Shown: positions 50,740 through 61,269 of the stretch, piece after piece
How positions within the stretch are numbered: position 1 is the stretch's first letter
Layout of the letters: each line of letters begins with the position of its first letter
Assembly: GCF_024166365.1 (NCBI RefSeq)
Contig: NC_064837.1
Coordinates: 80,657,553 to 80,721,552 of the forward strand
Reading direction: 5' to 3'
Origin: Elephas maximus indicus
Lineage: Eukaryota; Chordata; Mammalia; Proboscidea; Elephantidae
Length of the DNA stretch: 64,000 nt
The notes under the pieces: generated by a model
What the model was told of the DNA's origin: nothing
The model's input: only the letters and a program-made list of their open reading frames with translations
The model's database searches: none
Translations under genes and position numbers: made by a program

Positions 50740-51060
50740 CTGATATGGAAGGGAAAAGTTCCTCTGCAAGTTACAAATTAAATGAACAAATTCAAACACT
50801 GCACTTCAGGCGTTTAATTTCGCCATCTAGTCTCTTTCTGACCCTCTTGGAACTATATAAGGATACCGCGTTAATTAACGATGCCAAGCACAATTTCTAC
50901 TATTTGTATCCTTTCAATTTGTCTACGAGGAAATGCGCCTATTTTAGCCTAACTTCTCTGAATCTCCTTAGGGATAAATTCTTCATGAATGTTTATCTTT
51001 CAGAATCTTTTCCAGTCTAATCCAAGTCTGCACCCCCCATCGCTTCCTCCGCTTTGCTCT
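50740..51060. promoter_or_regulatory. Candidate conserved noncoding element
   Basis: Repeat-free, with preserved CpGs, a GGCGTTTAATTTCGCC box at about 50809, and CGCGTTAATTAACG at 50867-50880, a near-palindrome around TTAATTAA. Conservation is untested. Confidence 0.32.
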
Positions 51061-51161
51061 GCTAAAATACTTCCCGCATTCTATTGCCATTCACAACTTC
51101 TGGTTTGTACTCCTGAGGACAAGAGTTTTGCTGTATATATTTTTTCTGCCCATGTTCCGTT

Positions 51162-51440
51162 GCTGTTGTTAGCTGCCGCCCCTGACTCATGGCAACTCCA
51201 TACACAATGGGATTGGACCATTGTGATCCACGGGGTTTTCATTGATTGATTTTTCAGAAGTAAAGTGCCAGGCCTTTCTCCACAGTCCATCCTAGTCTGG
51301 AACCTCCTCTTGAAACCTGTTCAGCATCATCGCAAGAGGAGCAGATGAGCGGTGGCTGTGCATGGGGAGTATTGGGTGGGAACGAACCCGGGTCCCCTGC
51401 ATGGAAGGCGAGAATTCTACCGCTGAGCCACCACTGCCAT
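51162..51440 (-). mobile_element. tRNA-Gly-headed SINE, reverse copy, well-preserved head
   Basis: Read on the minus strand, 51440-51370 is a tRNA-Gly-like head: A-box-like tggtggctcagcggtagaat, an anticodon-arm ctcgccttccatgcagg (TCC at the anticodon position) and a B-box-like gggttcgttccca. The body and the AfroSINE-like 3' end follow, down to the reverse of tgccatgagtcagg near 51185. Attached SINE body and arm mismatches argue against a functional tRNA gene. Confidence 0.88.
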
Positions 51441-51879
51441 AAAACAGTACATAAACTGGTGTTCAATAAATGTGTATTGAACCAATTATAAGTACATTTT
51501 GAAAGAAGAAAGATACTTGTGTCAAGAGAATGTATGTTAAACAATCCTTCTGTCCCATTGGCCTTGACAAGTGAACACCATGCCATTGTCTTTGTAAATT
51601 TCAGTAAACAATTTCATTCCACATGTTATAGTCACATAGTGAAGGGAGAAGCCTACATCCTTTTATCTTAATGTGAAAGTACAGAGCATGGTGTAGATTC
51701 TAATGCTGTTACCTTTGGGAAAACAGCAGACTCACTGGAAATTCTGAAGAACCCCTTAAAAATGTATAAGGAAAATGCCTAAGAAGACCAAGCACATTTT
51801 ATAACAATCATTTTTATACAATTAAATAGTTTAAATAGAGAAAATTTCCTTTGCATAACAAAAGCCTCATTTCTAAACC
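51441..51879. other. Apparently single-copy DNA, no gene seen
   Basis: A short MIR/L2-like end (gttcaataaatgtgtattga) lies at 51463-51482. Otherwise nothing. Confidence 0.45.
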
Positions 51880-52180
51880 AACGAATGCTCTTTGAACTTT
51901 ATTTAAAATGTTTTGACGTTGTGAGGTTGTTTAGATTTTCTCAAAATAACACATTTAGTTGCGACACAAGCCTTGAAGTTAAAGTGGTTAGTTTAATAAA
52001 ACGGGGTTTCCATATTTACCGTGGGACGACAGAGAATAACTTTTATTTCTTCGGAAGCCGGGACGGAGCTTTGGAGGAAAGATTAAGCAAACAGACCCAA
52101 CTGGGTTTATTACCAGGCCTTCGCACCCGACAGGCTTTAAGAGAAGACACCCTGGGTATCAGAGGACAGTGAAGTTTTTC
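51880..52180. promoter_or_regulatory. Candidate conserved noncoding element
   Basis: Repeat-free block with unusually many CpGs for the area (tttgacgttgtg, ttgcgacac, ttaccgtgggacgac, ttcggaagccgggacgga, ttcgcacccgac). A 95-codon plus-strand frame spans it, but with no domain. Could be regulatory or a missed exon; untested. Confidence 0.3.
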
Positions 52181-52979
52181 AACTAAAGTCTATAGCAGCA
52201 CATGAAGACATCTGAAAATTCCTTTTTGCTGGGCATTTCCAACTAGCTTCTGAATCCAGGGGAAAACTGACTTAATAAGATATCTCTGGGGATTGATTTT
52301 TGCTCATAGCATTTTGTTAATACAACATGTCATATACAAGTTATTAAAAATGGCCTGTGAGGTCAGCAAAGCATTGCTCTACACAACAGACAATGCAATC
52401 TTAGGTCGGACTTTCTTATTCATGATAAACATTTTTGTTTAAAGGTCTGGTGGAAAAGTAAGTGGAAATCCATCCTGGTGAAGATGCCTCCTTGTGCCAG
52501 CTTCATTGTCCCTGAATTTAGTAATGAGCTGTGTTCTCCCTGCCGTGTTATTGGAGGTCACTGTGGTACTGTCGTTCGCTGCATCTCACCAGAGGAGCTC
52601 TTCGCAGTGGGCTGCTGAGAAACAAAATGATGTGATTTCTAGTCTCTCACCTTCCACTTGTGCCCCTTTAAAGCAGCAGTGATTAACAGGACTTTCACAA
52701 AGTTTCTGTGTAGTTACAAGGACAGTTTCAATCTTCTGTCATTTTTTTGCATTAGCTATGATTATGCTTTTACCACAAAAATGCATTTGTTTTAAAGGTA
52801 ACAATACCGACTGGGAGAAGAGCTTATGTTTCATCTATATTTATCAGCACTCACTGTACATTTGTGTCTTCATTACCAGGAAATATTAAGGGACATTGTG
52901 CCATCTATTCCTGTTTACAGTTTATTATGCAGAGATAGGAAACACTTAGCATGTAAAATGAATGTAGAAATTATTCCTG
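52181..52979. other. Apparently single-copy DNA, no gene seen
   Basis: Nothing recognised. Confidence 0.45.
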
Positions 52980-53420
52980 GATAGAAACACGGACATTTCC
53001 CACTCGTTGGCTCTTTCTCCTCCATCACCGGATCAGAGTGTAATTGTCAGTAATCAGGCCTGCTTGCTGCTGATAAAACCACTCTGAATGCTAGCAGCCT
53101 TCTTTGTGTGATGACTCAATTATTCCAGAAGTGCCTCATCAAATCTGCCCCATCAGCTGGGCTAATAAATAAGGAGAAGAAACTGGCCCCCCAAAGCAAA
53201 TTATAAATCCATTTGCATTAACCATTTCACTGGTCCATGATCTAGGCAGAAATATGCATGGCAGATTGTGTTAAGCTTATTTGAATATGTTTATAATGTT
53301 TACAGCATGAAACTTTTCCCCCCACAAGGTGTTCGAATTATCTGTCACAACGGCATCTAAATGCAGTTATGTTAATTACGGCCAGACTTTATCTTTGAGG
53401 GCTATTTTGTTACTTAAATC
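52980..53420. promoter_or_regulatory. Strongest candidate conserved noncoding element in the window
   Basis: A repeat-free block dense in developmental transcription-factor-like words: an octamer ATTTGCAT at 53211-53218, an ATATGCAT at 53252-53259, TGTAATTGTCAGTAATCAG near 53039, TGACTCAATTATT near 53111, a CTAATAAAT at 53162 and GTTAATTACGG near 53369. No coding frame fits. The pattern is typical of vertebrate enhancers in gene deserts, but no comparison could be made. Confidence 0.4.
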
Positions 53421-54180
53421 AGGTGGAAGTTAAACCTCTTTGCAGGAGGAAATACAGACCTTGTGCGAGTTATTAGAACTGCTTCAGAGGTTAAGGAGAA
53501 GAGGCCTGTGTTTTATTTTCAAAGGAACAGGAAGACCAAATACAATAATGCCTCTGAGTACGAGCACAATTACTTCGTATCTATCACAATGGAAACCATA
53601 AGTTATTTTGAGGCTCTGTGTGACTTCAGCCATCGGCAAAGCAAAAATTGCATTTTCTGGGAGGACATCAGAGTTTCTAGAGCACTCGTTGTACTTAAAA
53701 TTCCTTGAAAGAATATATACAGCTGAGATTTTTCAAAGGTGGGCAAGCCAGTGAAATCAATTATATCCATCAATGGAAATTTTGCACATTGGACAGATTT
53801 TATTTTAATCTTGTTTTAAAATTACAAGTTCATCTGAATAACAAGCAATTTTGTTTATATTTTAACTCCAGTGATCACTCAGAGACACATACAATATTAA
53901 AATGGGATCATGAAAAGCAATTTGATTGCTAATATCAAAGAACAAGTCTTGTTAGATATGTAAATAGTTACAAATCTGAAATATCCTCCCTAAAAGTAAC
54001 TGAACTGCAACGTCAGGTTTTTCCCTGCAGAGAGGTTACAGTTTCGATGAAACTACGCATTCACTTTTCTCTACCCTTGTGATCAAGAGCATAATTATGG
54101 GATGGTGGTTAAAGTAAAGCATATGGCCAATAAAATATACATTTTATGTATGTTTTAAAAATATATATAGTTCTAAAAAA
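53421..54180. other. Apparently single-copy DNA, no gene seen
   Basis: Short frames at 53463-53708 and 53705-53932 lack domains and are treated as chance. Confidence 0.45.
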
Positions 54181-54290
54181 AAAGTTCTAGACTATATTTA
54201 TGTGTGTGTGTATATATATATATAAAGTTCTAGACTATATTTATGTGTGTGTGTGTATATATATATATATATTTAAATAGTTTTAGACTA
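54181..54290. repeat. Duplicated 43-bp unit with TG and TA microsatellites
   Basis: The unit beginning aaagttctagactatattta and containing (TG)n and (TA)n occurs at 54181 and again at 54224. A third partial, agttttagactattta, follows at about 54279. Confidence 0.9.
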
Positions 54291-54294
54291 TTTA

Positions 54295-54405
54295 GATTGG
54301 CAGTTTGAATCCACTAGCCGCTCCTTGGAAACCCTATGGGGCAGCTCTACTCTGTCCTATAGGGTCGCTATGAGTTGGAATCGACTTGATGGCAATGAGT
54401 TGTGT
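54295..54405 (+). mobile_element. AfroSINE, 5' truncated
   Basis: Forward copy lacking the head, starting gattggcagtttgaatccac and ending gacttgatggcaatgagttg. It sits directly after the duplicated microsatellite unit. Confidence 0.93.
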
Positions 54406-56149
54406 TTTTTAGACATGTAGTCTAAAATTGCATAAATGAAACTCCCTACTTCACTTCATTTGCTCTAGCCAAAGAAGTGTCTTCCCTGGTATCAACCTGG
54501 GGAGCTGTACAGAAGAAAGCATCCTCAAGGATATCGAGATGAGGGGCCATAGGCTGGCATGATTTTTATGTATCCATTATGGGGTGGGGATTTCTAAATA
54601 TATAATCTCTGGCTGCTAATTCTATATATCATTGATACGAACTTCAGAATTGGGAGTTTAAATTTTCTTTAGAAATTTAATGAACCAACATGGTAAATGG
54701 AAAACTGAAGAGTCCGTTTGTCTTTCCAGCCAAAGATGTCATCAAGCTTTACACAAATTTTGGCTTTACCTTAAATTATCATACCAGTTAAATATAAACG
54801 TAAATCTAGAATCTTAGGCTGTAAAGGACTTAACATTACCATTCAAAAAATAAACCGGGCAAAGGTAGTCCCCCTTTTCCATCATTTCACCTAATGGGCG
54901 ATTGATGAACAGTCAAGATATTACAGCTAGAACCTGGATTAAGAGATTATAACTGTTAGAAGTTGTGAAGCCCGAGCCTCAGGGGATAGAAATGCTGAGG
55001 TAAATATGTTGGAATTGTTATGTTTTTATTTCCTTGTTAAGACACTGAATCTAAGAGTGGTCTCTTGGGCTTGTATTGACATTGCGTTTTCATCCTGACA
55101 GAGAGAGCAGTCGGGCTCCAGACGTGGTGGTGGTGGTGGTGGTTAGCTCATCTGAGCTGTGTTTATAGGGCCGCATGTGGTATCAACATCTTATTTTAAA
55201 ATCATTTGCCTTTACACCAAATTTTTCACTTTGAGTTGAACTTGGAGGATTTTTTTTAACACTGAGTTCTTTTGAACCGTAAGTAGATAAGTAAATAGCT
55301 ACAAATGTGCTTCTATGCTTTGGGATACACTTGATGTATGTATTATGTCACATCAGGCCATTCACTGCACCTGATAAAATATAATCTGCTATGCTGTTTT
55401 TTTTTTTTTTTTTTAAATAACAGATTTGTTTCATAGATTCAAAGAAACTTCTTTTCCAGAAGTGGGTACTCCACTCATGAGCACCACAAGTCCCTTTTAC
55501 TGGCAGATAATGAAGCAGACAAATAGAGATCTTCACAATGAGTCCATTTAACACATAACACCGTGTAATAATTAGAGTACACATTTAAGAACTGTGTAAC
55601 CCATAAGGTTACCAGCATTATGGTTTTCTCATATAGTTTTATCTTTTAAGATCACTATGTCATAAAAACATAGCTTTAGTGCAAAAGTATTCATCCTGGT
55701 AGAACTAACTCTGTCACAAGTTCTGTGACATCGGTCAAGATTCCAAGTCTTTGGTTAACCATTTTCAAAACTTTTTTTTCATGAATAATTCTATAAGTTC
55801 TTAAGTTTTGAGATCAGCAAAAATAGATTAAGGTATGGCTGTTAGTAAAAGTGGAGTGTTAAAGGTCTTTCCTTGATATCACAGTACTTATTCAGGGAGT
55901 GGAGAGAACCCATCTCTGGAAGATTCCTTTTCGTTCTGCCAAGGGTGTGCTTCCAGAAAGTCGTGTGGGTATAGTTCTTAGTGGGATACCTATGGAAGCG
56001 GGCAGGGTCGGTACTTCCCATTTGTGTTTGGAGTACTTTAACTTCAGGAGCCCTTAGGTGTCAAATCATATTTCTGAAGTTATATTTTGTTGGTGACCTC
56101 GTGTACTTTCCTAAATAGATCTCAGCTGTGCCGCCTTAACTCTCCTCCC
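54406..56149. other. Apparently single-copy DNA, no gene seen
   Basis: Contains a GGT microsatellite at about 55124-55143 and a T run at about 55397-55415. No repeats or exons recognised. Confidence 0.5.
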
Positions 56150-56420
56150 CAGGGAGGGGAGAGACAGCAGATGGGGTTAGGGCAGAGGGCTGATGATCTG
56201 ACAACAAATGGCCGGGTCGTTGAGTGGAAGCTGTGAGCGTCAGGAAGCTACTTTTCCCCAGAGAACCAACTAACCACTGAAAAAAGTTGAAAATGAGCCC
56301 TTTGAGAAACGCTATTAAAAGTAGTAAAAAATTGCAACTGTGCAGATGATGTGCCGCTGTGTGCTTATTCGGATGCTAATGAGTTGACATTCGGGAACTC
56401 AGAGGGTTTACAGCAACTCC
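56150..56420. promoter_or_regulatory. Candidate conserved noncoding element
   Basis: Repeat-free and CpG-retaining (ggccgggtcgttgag, gtgagcgtcagg, gtgccgctgtg, ttcggatgctaatgagttg). Conservation is untested. Confidence 0.25.
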
Positions 56421-59081
56421 CTTATGTGATTTGGTTCTTTATTGGCAATCTTTGAGAAAATGAATGGAAAATGTATTGCTAATAAATACATAACACGATA
56501 GGGTATTAGACAAAAAGCCATTACCTTTAGAATTTAGAAACAGCATTGTTCCCCAGACTGCCTGTTTTCTGGGATCTTTTGTTTTAGGTTAGTAGATGGC
56601 AAACAAAGGGAACAGGCAGGTGGAAAGCTTCAGAACTCTTTCTGAACTGAGGTCGAAGTAGAATAGGCAAAAAAAAAAAAAAAAAAAAAATGGAGAGAAA
56701 GCTCCCTTCCTTTTTTTTTCTGGTTGCAATCAAACACAAATTAAGACTTGCCAAGCTCCTGTGCTGGTTTCCAGTGTTTACGTTACGTGCAGTGATCTCT
56801 TCTATCACTTGAGAGAGTCTTGTCCCCGTTTCTCCCCAGGAGCTACAGTTGCTGACTCGAGTTGAAGAAGCACCCGCTTCGTGTCCGGCCCAAGCCTATG
56901 AGTCAGACGGAACTCCATGTTTACAAAGCTGAGCACCATCACATCTTGCAAAGGGTAGCTCAAAGCTGGTGGGGGCTCTTTCTGCAAGGAAGGTTGGTGC
57001 CTTTTTTTTTTTTTTTTAAGTCCAGCACTGCCAACTATAAGCATGTGAAATGTGCACTGATATATATGGTATTTGTATAAATAGCTCCTCTCTAGAGGGT
57101 TTAGTATGTTGAGGGTACTACACTGAATTTTAGAGTTTTCTCTCAAGTGCCAAATGGCCTGAAAACTGACTCTGTGCTCATCCCCTGAGGCCGAATTGAG
57201 GTGATGAAGCTCTATGTATCATGACTGAAGGAAAAGTAAACAAAGAGTAAACTGTTTCCATAGAAGTCCTGTTAAAACATTGGCAAAAATGATTAGTAGC
57301 ATTTTTTGATGGCTTCACTAAAAAGCACCCTAAATAAGAAAAGAATACATTTTGAATATGTCTTTTTTGACTTCTTGAGGATAGCACACTCCAAGTCCTG
57401 TCAAAAGTTTTTATTTTAGTGGCCAAAAGTAATAATGATAATAGAGGGTCCCTCTCACCCAATTTCCCTAACTAAATGGAAAACAATGTAGTTCTGCAAT
57501 AAAGATGAAAACAAAGCTGGCTTACCTTAAAAACTGTGGAAGTATTTTCCTCATTAATACGTAGTATAACATTTTCAATACTGTCTCAGTACAGTCCAGC
57601 CCCGTCACAGGTAAAAGCGTCAGCGCATTACTGCTCACGTCTGTGTTTGTTCATGCCCTTCTACGTTGGTTCTTCCTCATGCACTTTCCTCTTTTTAAAC
57701 TTTTTTTTATCTTAATAGAATGAATTTCAGAATTTCTTGTTAAAGCAGACAAAGACATTTAGTCAGCCTGTCAAAGCACGAGAAACCAAGTTGGCACACA
57801 AGTTACCTCGAAAAAGAGAAAGGTAAGGTAACATTTTTATTGAAAAGTAGAATATTTTGAAAAATGAATTCAGTCAAAGCATTTATATAAAATCTTCCGC
57901 TACAGCAACGCCTTATGTCTGTGGATTTGCTTTGAAAGAAATTTATCATTAGTGCTGAATTTAGAATTGTGATATTTGTCAGAAGCAGAGCCAAATAAAT
58001 GCACATTTAAAAATATTAAACACGTGGGGTCCTCCGAGTCTACATACCCCTTTGCATAGTGATCGGTGTGTGTTGTTTGCTCACACATGTTTACAGTTAA
58101 AGAAAGATTTAGTGTTAAAATCGTTTTAAAATCCAACTGGAATTTGTCAGTATTAGAAATAAGTTTAGTAAAGGATTAAGAGAAAATACGTGGTATATTT
58201 TAAAAACACAATAGATGATTTCTACAGTAAATGCTGAAAGGTGAGGACATGACTGTTTCTTGGGTAAAGTCCCTTTAAGATAATTTATCTGCACACAATG
58301 GAGCTTATTTTCTAACATTTATGTATTTTGCCACAAATATATCTCAAAATATCAGCAAGGAAAAAATTAAAGATCCTTTTACAGTGTTACATGCCCTGAG
58401 TTATCTTTAAACAGGACATGTTAAAAAAAAAAAAAAAAAAAAAAAAGGCTCTCCTAAAACATAAAGCTGGCGTTTGTCCCTGTGTCACCAAGCTGTACTC
58501 TGACGCCGCAGCATGGCAACTAATAGAAATCCTTGGCACACGTTGTTTACCTAAGGGAATAATAGAACTATTTGCTGGAGTCATTTGGCAAAAGGACACA
58601 AACATATGGCTTTGGTTTATATCAGCACTGCCAGTTGTGCAAAGTTGTAGGATGAAGTATGCAACAGAGTGACAACTCAGAAATCAGAAGTAAGGATCGG
58701 CGTATATCATCCTCATCATTAAGCCACCCAAGCTCGTCTCAGGTCTAAGGTTTCTTACAGTGTATTTCCAAGTGACTATAGAAGATCCCCTTTGACAAAC
58801 ACCTCATCTTTGGGAAATGTGTGTGACCTTAGCCCTGAGGAAGAGCCAGAGAGTTGGGTTTAATCTGGTAGCCAACAGAATCTACTTCCTCCTTTAGGTT
58901 TGGTGTTTGAATGTTCTGTGGTACAGGAGGGATTAGGGGAGACAAGGAAAGGTGTCATTAATCCAAAGCGTGCACATCATTTGATTCTTCAGCTTTCCTA
59001 TACAGAGTCGAGGACAGTACAATAAGAAACATGTGAGAACAGAGAGTTGCAATCAAGGATTAAAAAAAGAAAAGAAAAATT
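56421..59081. other. Apparently single-copy DNA with homopolymer tracts, no gene seen
   Basis: A runs at about 56670-56690 and 58422-58446, T runs at about 56711-56720 and 57002-57017. The A run at 58422 has no recognisable retroposed sequence on either side. Confidence 0.5.
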
Positions 59082-59271
59082 TGCTATTGAGTCAATTCCG
59101 ACTTAGGGTGACCACATGTGTTTCAGAGCAGAACTGTGCTTCACAGGGTTTTCAATGGCTATGATCTTTCAGAAGTAGGTTGCCAGGCCTTTTTTGCAAG
59201 GCATCTCTGGGTAGATTTGAACTGCCAACATTTTGGTTAGGAGTCAACCACTTAACCATTTGTGGCACCCC
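59082..59271 (-). mobile_element. AfroSINE, longer older form, first of a cluster
   Basis: Reverse copy with the tttcagaagtaggttgccag module and a head end at aaccatttgtggcacc. Confidence 0.9.
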
Positions 59272-59282
59272 AAAAAAAATCC

Positions 59283-59437
59283 CAAAACACAAACTCACTG
59301 CCTTCCAGTCAATTCTGACTCATAGCTTCCCTACATGACAGAGTAGAACTGCCCCATAGGGTTTCCAAGGAGTGGATGGTGGATTCAAACTGCTGATCTT
59401 TTGGTTAGTGTCAAGCTTGCACCACCCAGAGACTCCT
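59283..59437 (-). mobile_element. AfroSINE, short form, second of a cluster
   Basis: Reverse copy from aaaacacaaactcactgcct to agcttgcaccacccagagac. Only 11 bases separate it from the first; its head end looks like the older form, so it may be a recombinant. Confidence 0.88.
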
Positions 59438-59443
59438 GAAATC

Positions 59444-59475
59444 AATCATTGCTGTCAAGTCTACTCTGACTCCTG
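59444..59475 (-). mobile_element. AfroSINE 3' end fragment, third of a cluster
   Basis: About 30 bases, cattgctgtcaagtctactc, match the reverse 3' end. The rest is missing. Confidence 0.55.
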
Positions 59476-60743
59476 AATAAAAGATGAAAAGTTTAGAACA
59501 TTGTAAATATTTTCTGCATATGGGCTCTTATTCTTCCTGTGTAATTAATAAATGTATAAAATGAAAACCGGAAGAACAAAAAGAGAGAAAAAATATACTT
59601 AAACTTTCTGTCTTGGCATTGTTCTCCATATGCAATCTATTCCTTTTATCACTGCTCATTTTCCCCGTATCTGTCCTCTGTGTATCAGGTAAACATGTAT
59701 CGTCCTGTTTGGGGCTGATCCAAAGTTTTCTTTAAAACAAAATGATGCCAGAATCAGCAAAAGAAAGGGCAACCAATGTAGAAGTCTTTGTTCTTCAACC
59801 TGACTACATTCACACCAAAGTACTGGCACCATCTCGTTGTCTAGTTGTTCTGGGATTAACCTTTCCAACTTCCTGAGATTTCTTTATCATCCTTTTTAAA
59901 AATTGATTTTTGAAAAGGAAGCATCCAGTGAGCATAAAGCGCTCCTCGTGGCGGGGGATCCAGGCTTCTTCCTGGCAGCCACAGAAGCTCCTTCTGCCCT
60001 TGCCAAAGTTTCCCAGGATTGAAAACGACACCTTGTCAGAGCAATGTGACACACAACACAAAACCACCTCCTGTTAGAAGCTCAATCCTGTTAGAAGGGG
60101 ACGTATTACAAGTTGAGTGTATGTGAAGGACTTTTCAGATTGAAAGTGTTTATCCACATGAGACTGTATACAACTAGACAGTACTAACAGTCATCATAGA
60201 AGGATCTTGAGAAAGTGCTCTCAAAATATTGTGATCACTCTTTTTCTACAAATATTAAGAAGCTCAAGATTACTTTTAAATATATCATGTAAATTCATAC
60301 TGATATAGTCATTGTCCAGGGTTCTGTTGAAGGAAGAAAACAAAAGGTCACCATTACCAAGGGGGTTGTTTTAGCCAGCTTTAAAAAGTGATTAGCTGTT
60401 TGCTTGGAAAGAATTGTTAGGTTAAAATAGAATTTTGGGTGAAAAAATCAAAGGGAACTAAATCTCCTCACATACCAGTAATTTCCTTGTATGAATAGGA
60501 GCAAAACTGAATTTATTTTTTTATGTCCTGCTCCTGACTCTCTCCCTCCCAAAAGCCAGCATCCCAGGACCTCCTTTTCAGCCACCACGTGAAGGGAACA
60601 GCTATGTGTTCTAGAGTGATAGGGATGTGAGATCTCTTCATTGTCCACCCGATGTAAGCATCCATAAAATAAGAGAGCCAGCTGCAAGTAACTCTGAAAT
60701 CACTTCATAAACCTGAACATTTTTTCTAACTACTGTCTATAGG
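59476..60743. other. Apparently single-copy DNA, no gene seen
   Basis: Nothing recognised; short frames only. Confidence 0.45.
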
Positions 60744-60758
60744 TTTGTAAGTATATAT

Positions 60759-60961
60759 TTAAAAAAAAATACCATTGAGTCAGCTCCAGCTCATGGCAAC
60801 ACCATGTGTCTCAGAATAGAACTGCACTCCATAGGGTTTTCAATGGCTGATTTTCAGAAGTAGATTGCCAGGCCTTTCTTCTGGGGTGCCTCCAGGAGCA
60901 CTGGAACCTCCAACATTTTGGTTAGCAGCTGAGCTTGTTAACTGCACCACCCTGGGACTCC
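60759..60961 (-). mobile_element. AfroSINE, longer older form, with target-site duplication
   Basis: Reverse copy bounded by ttgtaagtatata at 60744-60756 and again at 60962-60974, an exact 13-bp direct repeat. Confidence 0.92.
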
Positions 60962-60974
60962 TTGTAAGTATATA

Positions 60975-61269
60975 AAGAAGTTAAATGAGAGCTTTCTAAA
61001 TTCAATTTAATAGTAGAATTTTATTTTGTGGTCATTTTCCTTCTTCACTCTATGTTTGTTTATTGTCATTGTTGGTTCTTGCATGTCCTTCCTCCAAGTT
61101 TTATTTATTTATTTTTTTGCTACTTTATTCTGTAAATTTCTTTCCGTCTTGAGATTTTGCCTCATATTTGTTTCTCTCCCCAGAGAACTGGGCCATGAAG
61201 CCTTTTAAAAAGTTTTCTTCATAGTCTTATTATGAATCAGGTATTGAGCAAGAATCACTTTCCCCCTGC
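60975..61269. other. Apparently single-copy AT-rich DNA
   Basis: Nothing recognised. Confidence 0.45.

Noticed and set aside
51370..51440. tRNA-Gly-like gene
   Set aside because: The tRNA-like region is the head of a SINE with an attached body and stem mismatches, so it is not a functional tRNA gene.
58422..58446. A run as a possible processed pseudogene tail
   Set aside because: No cDNA-like sequence, target-site duplication or coding remnant was found upstream.
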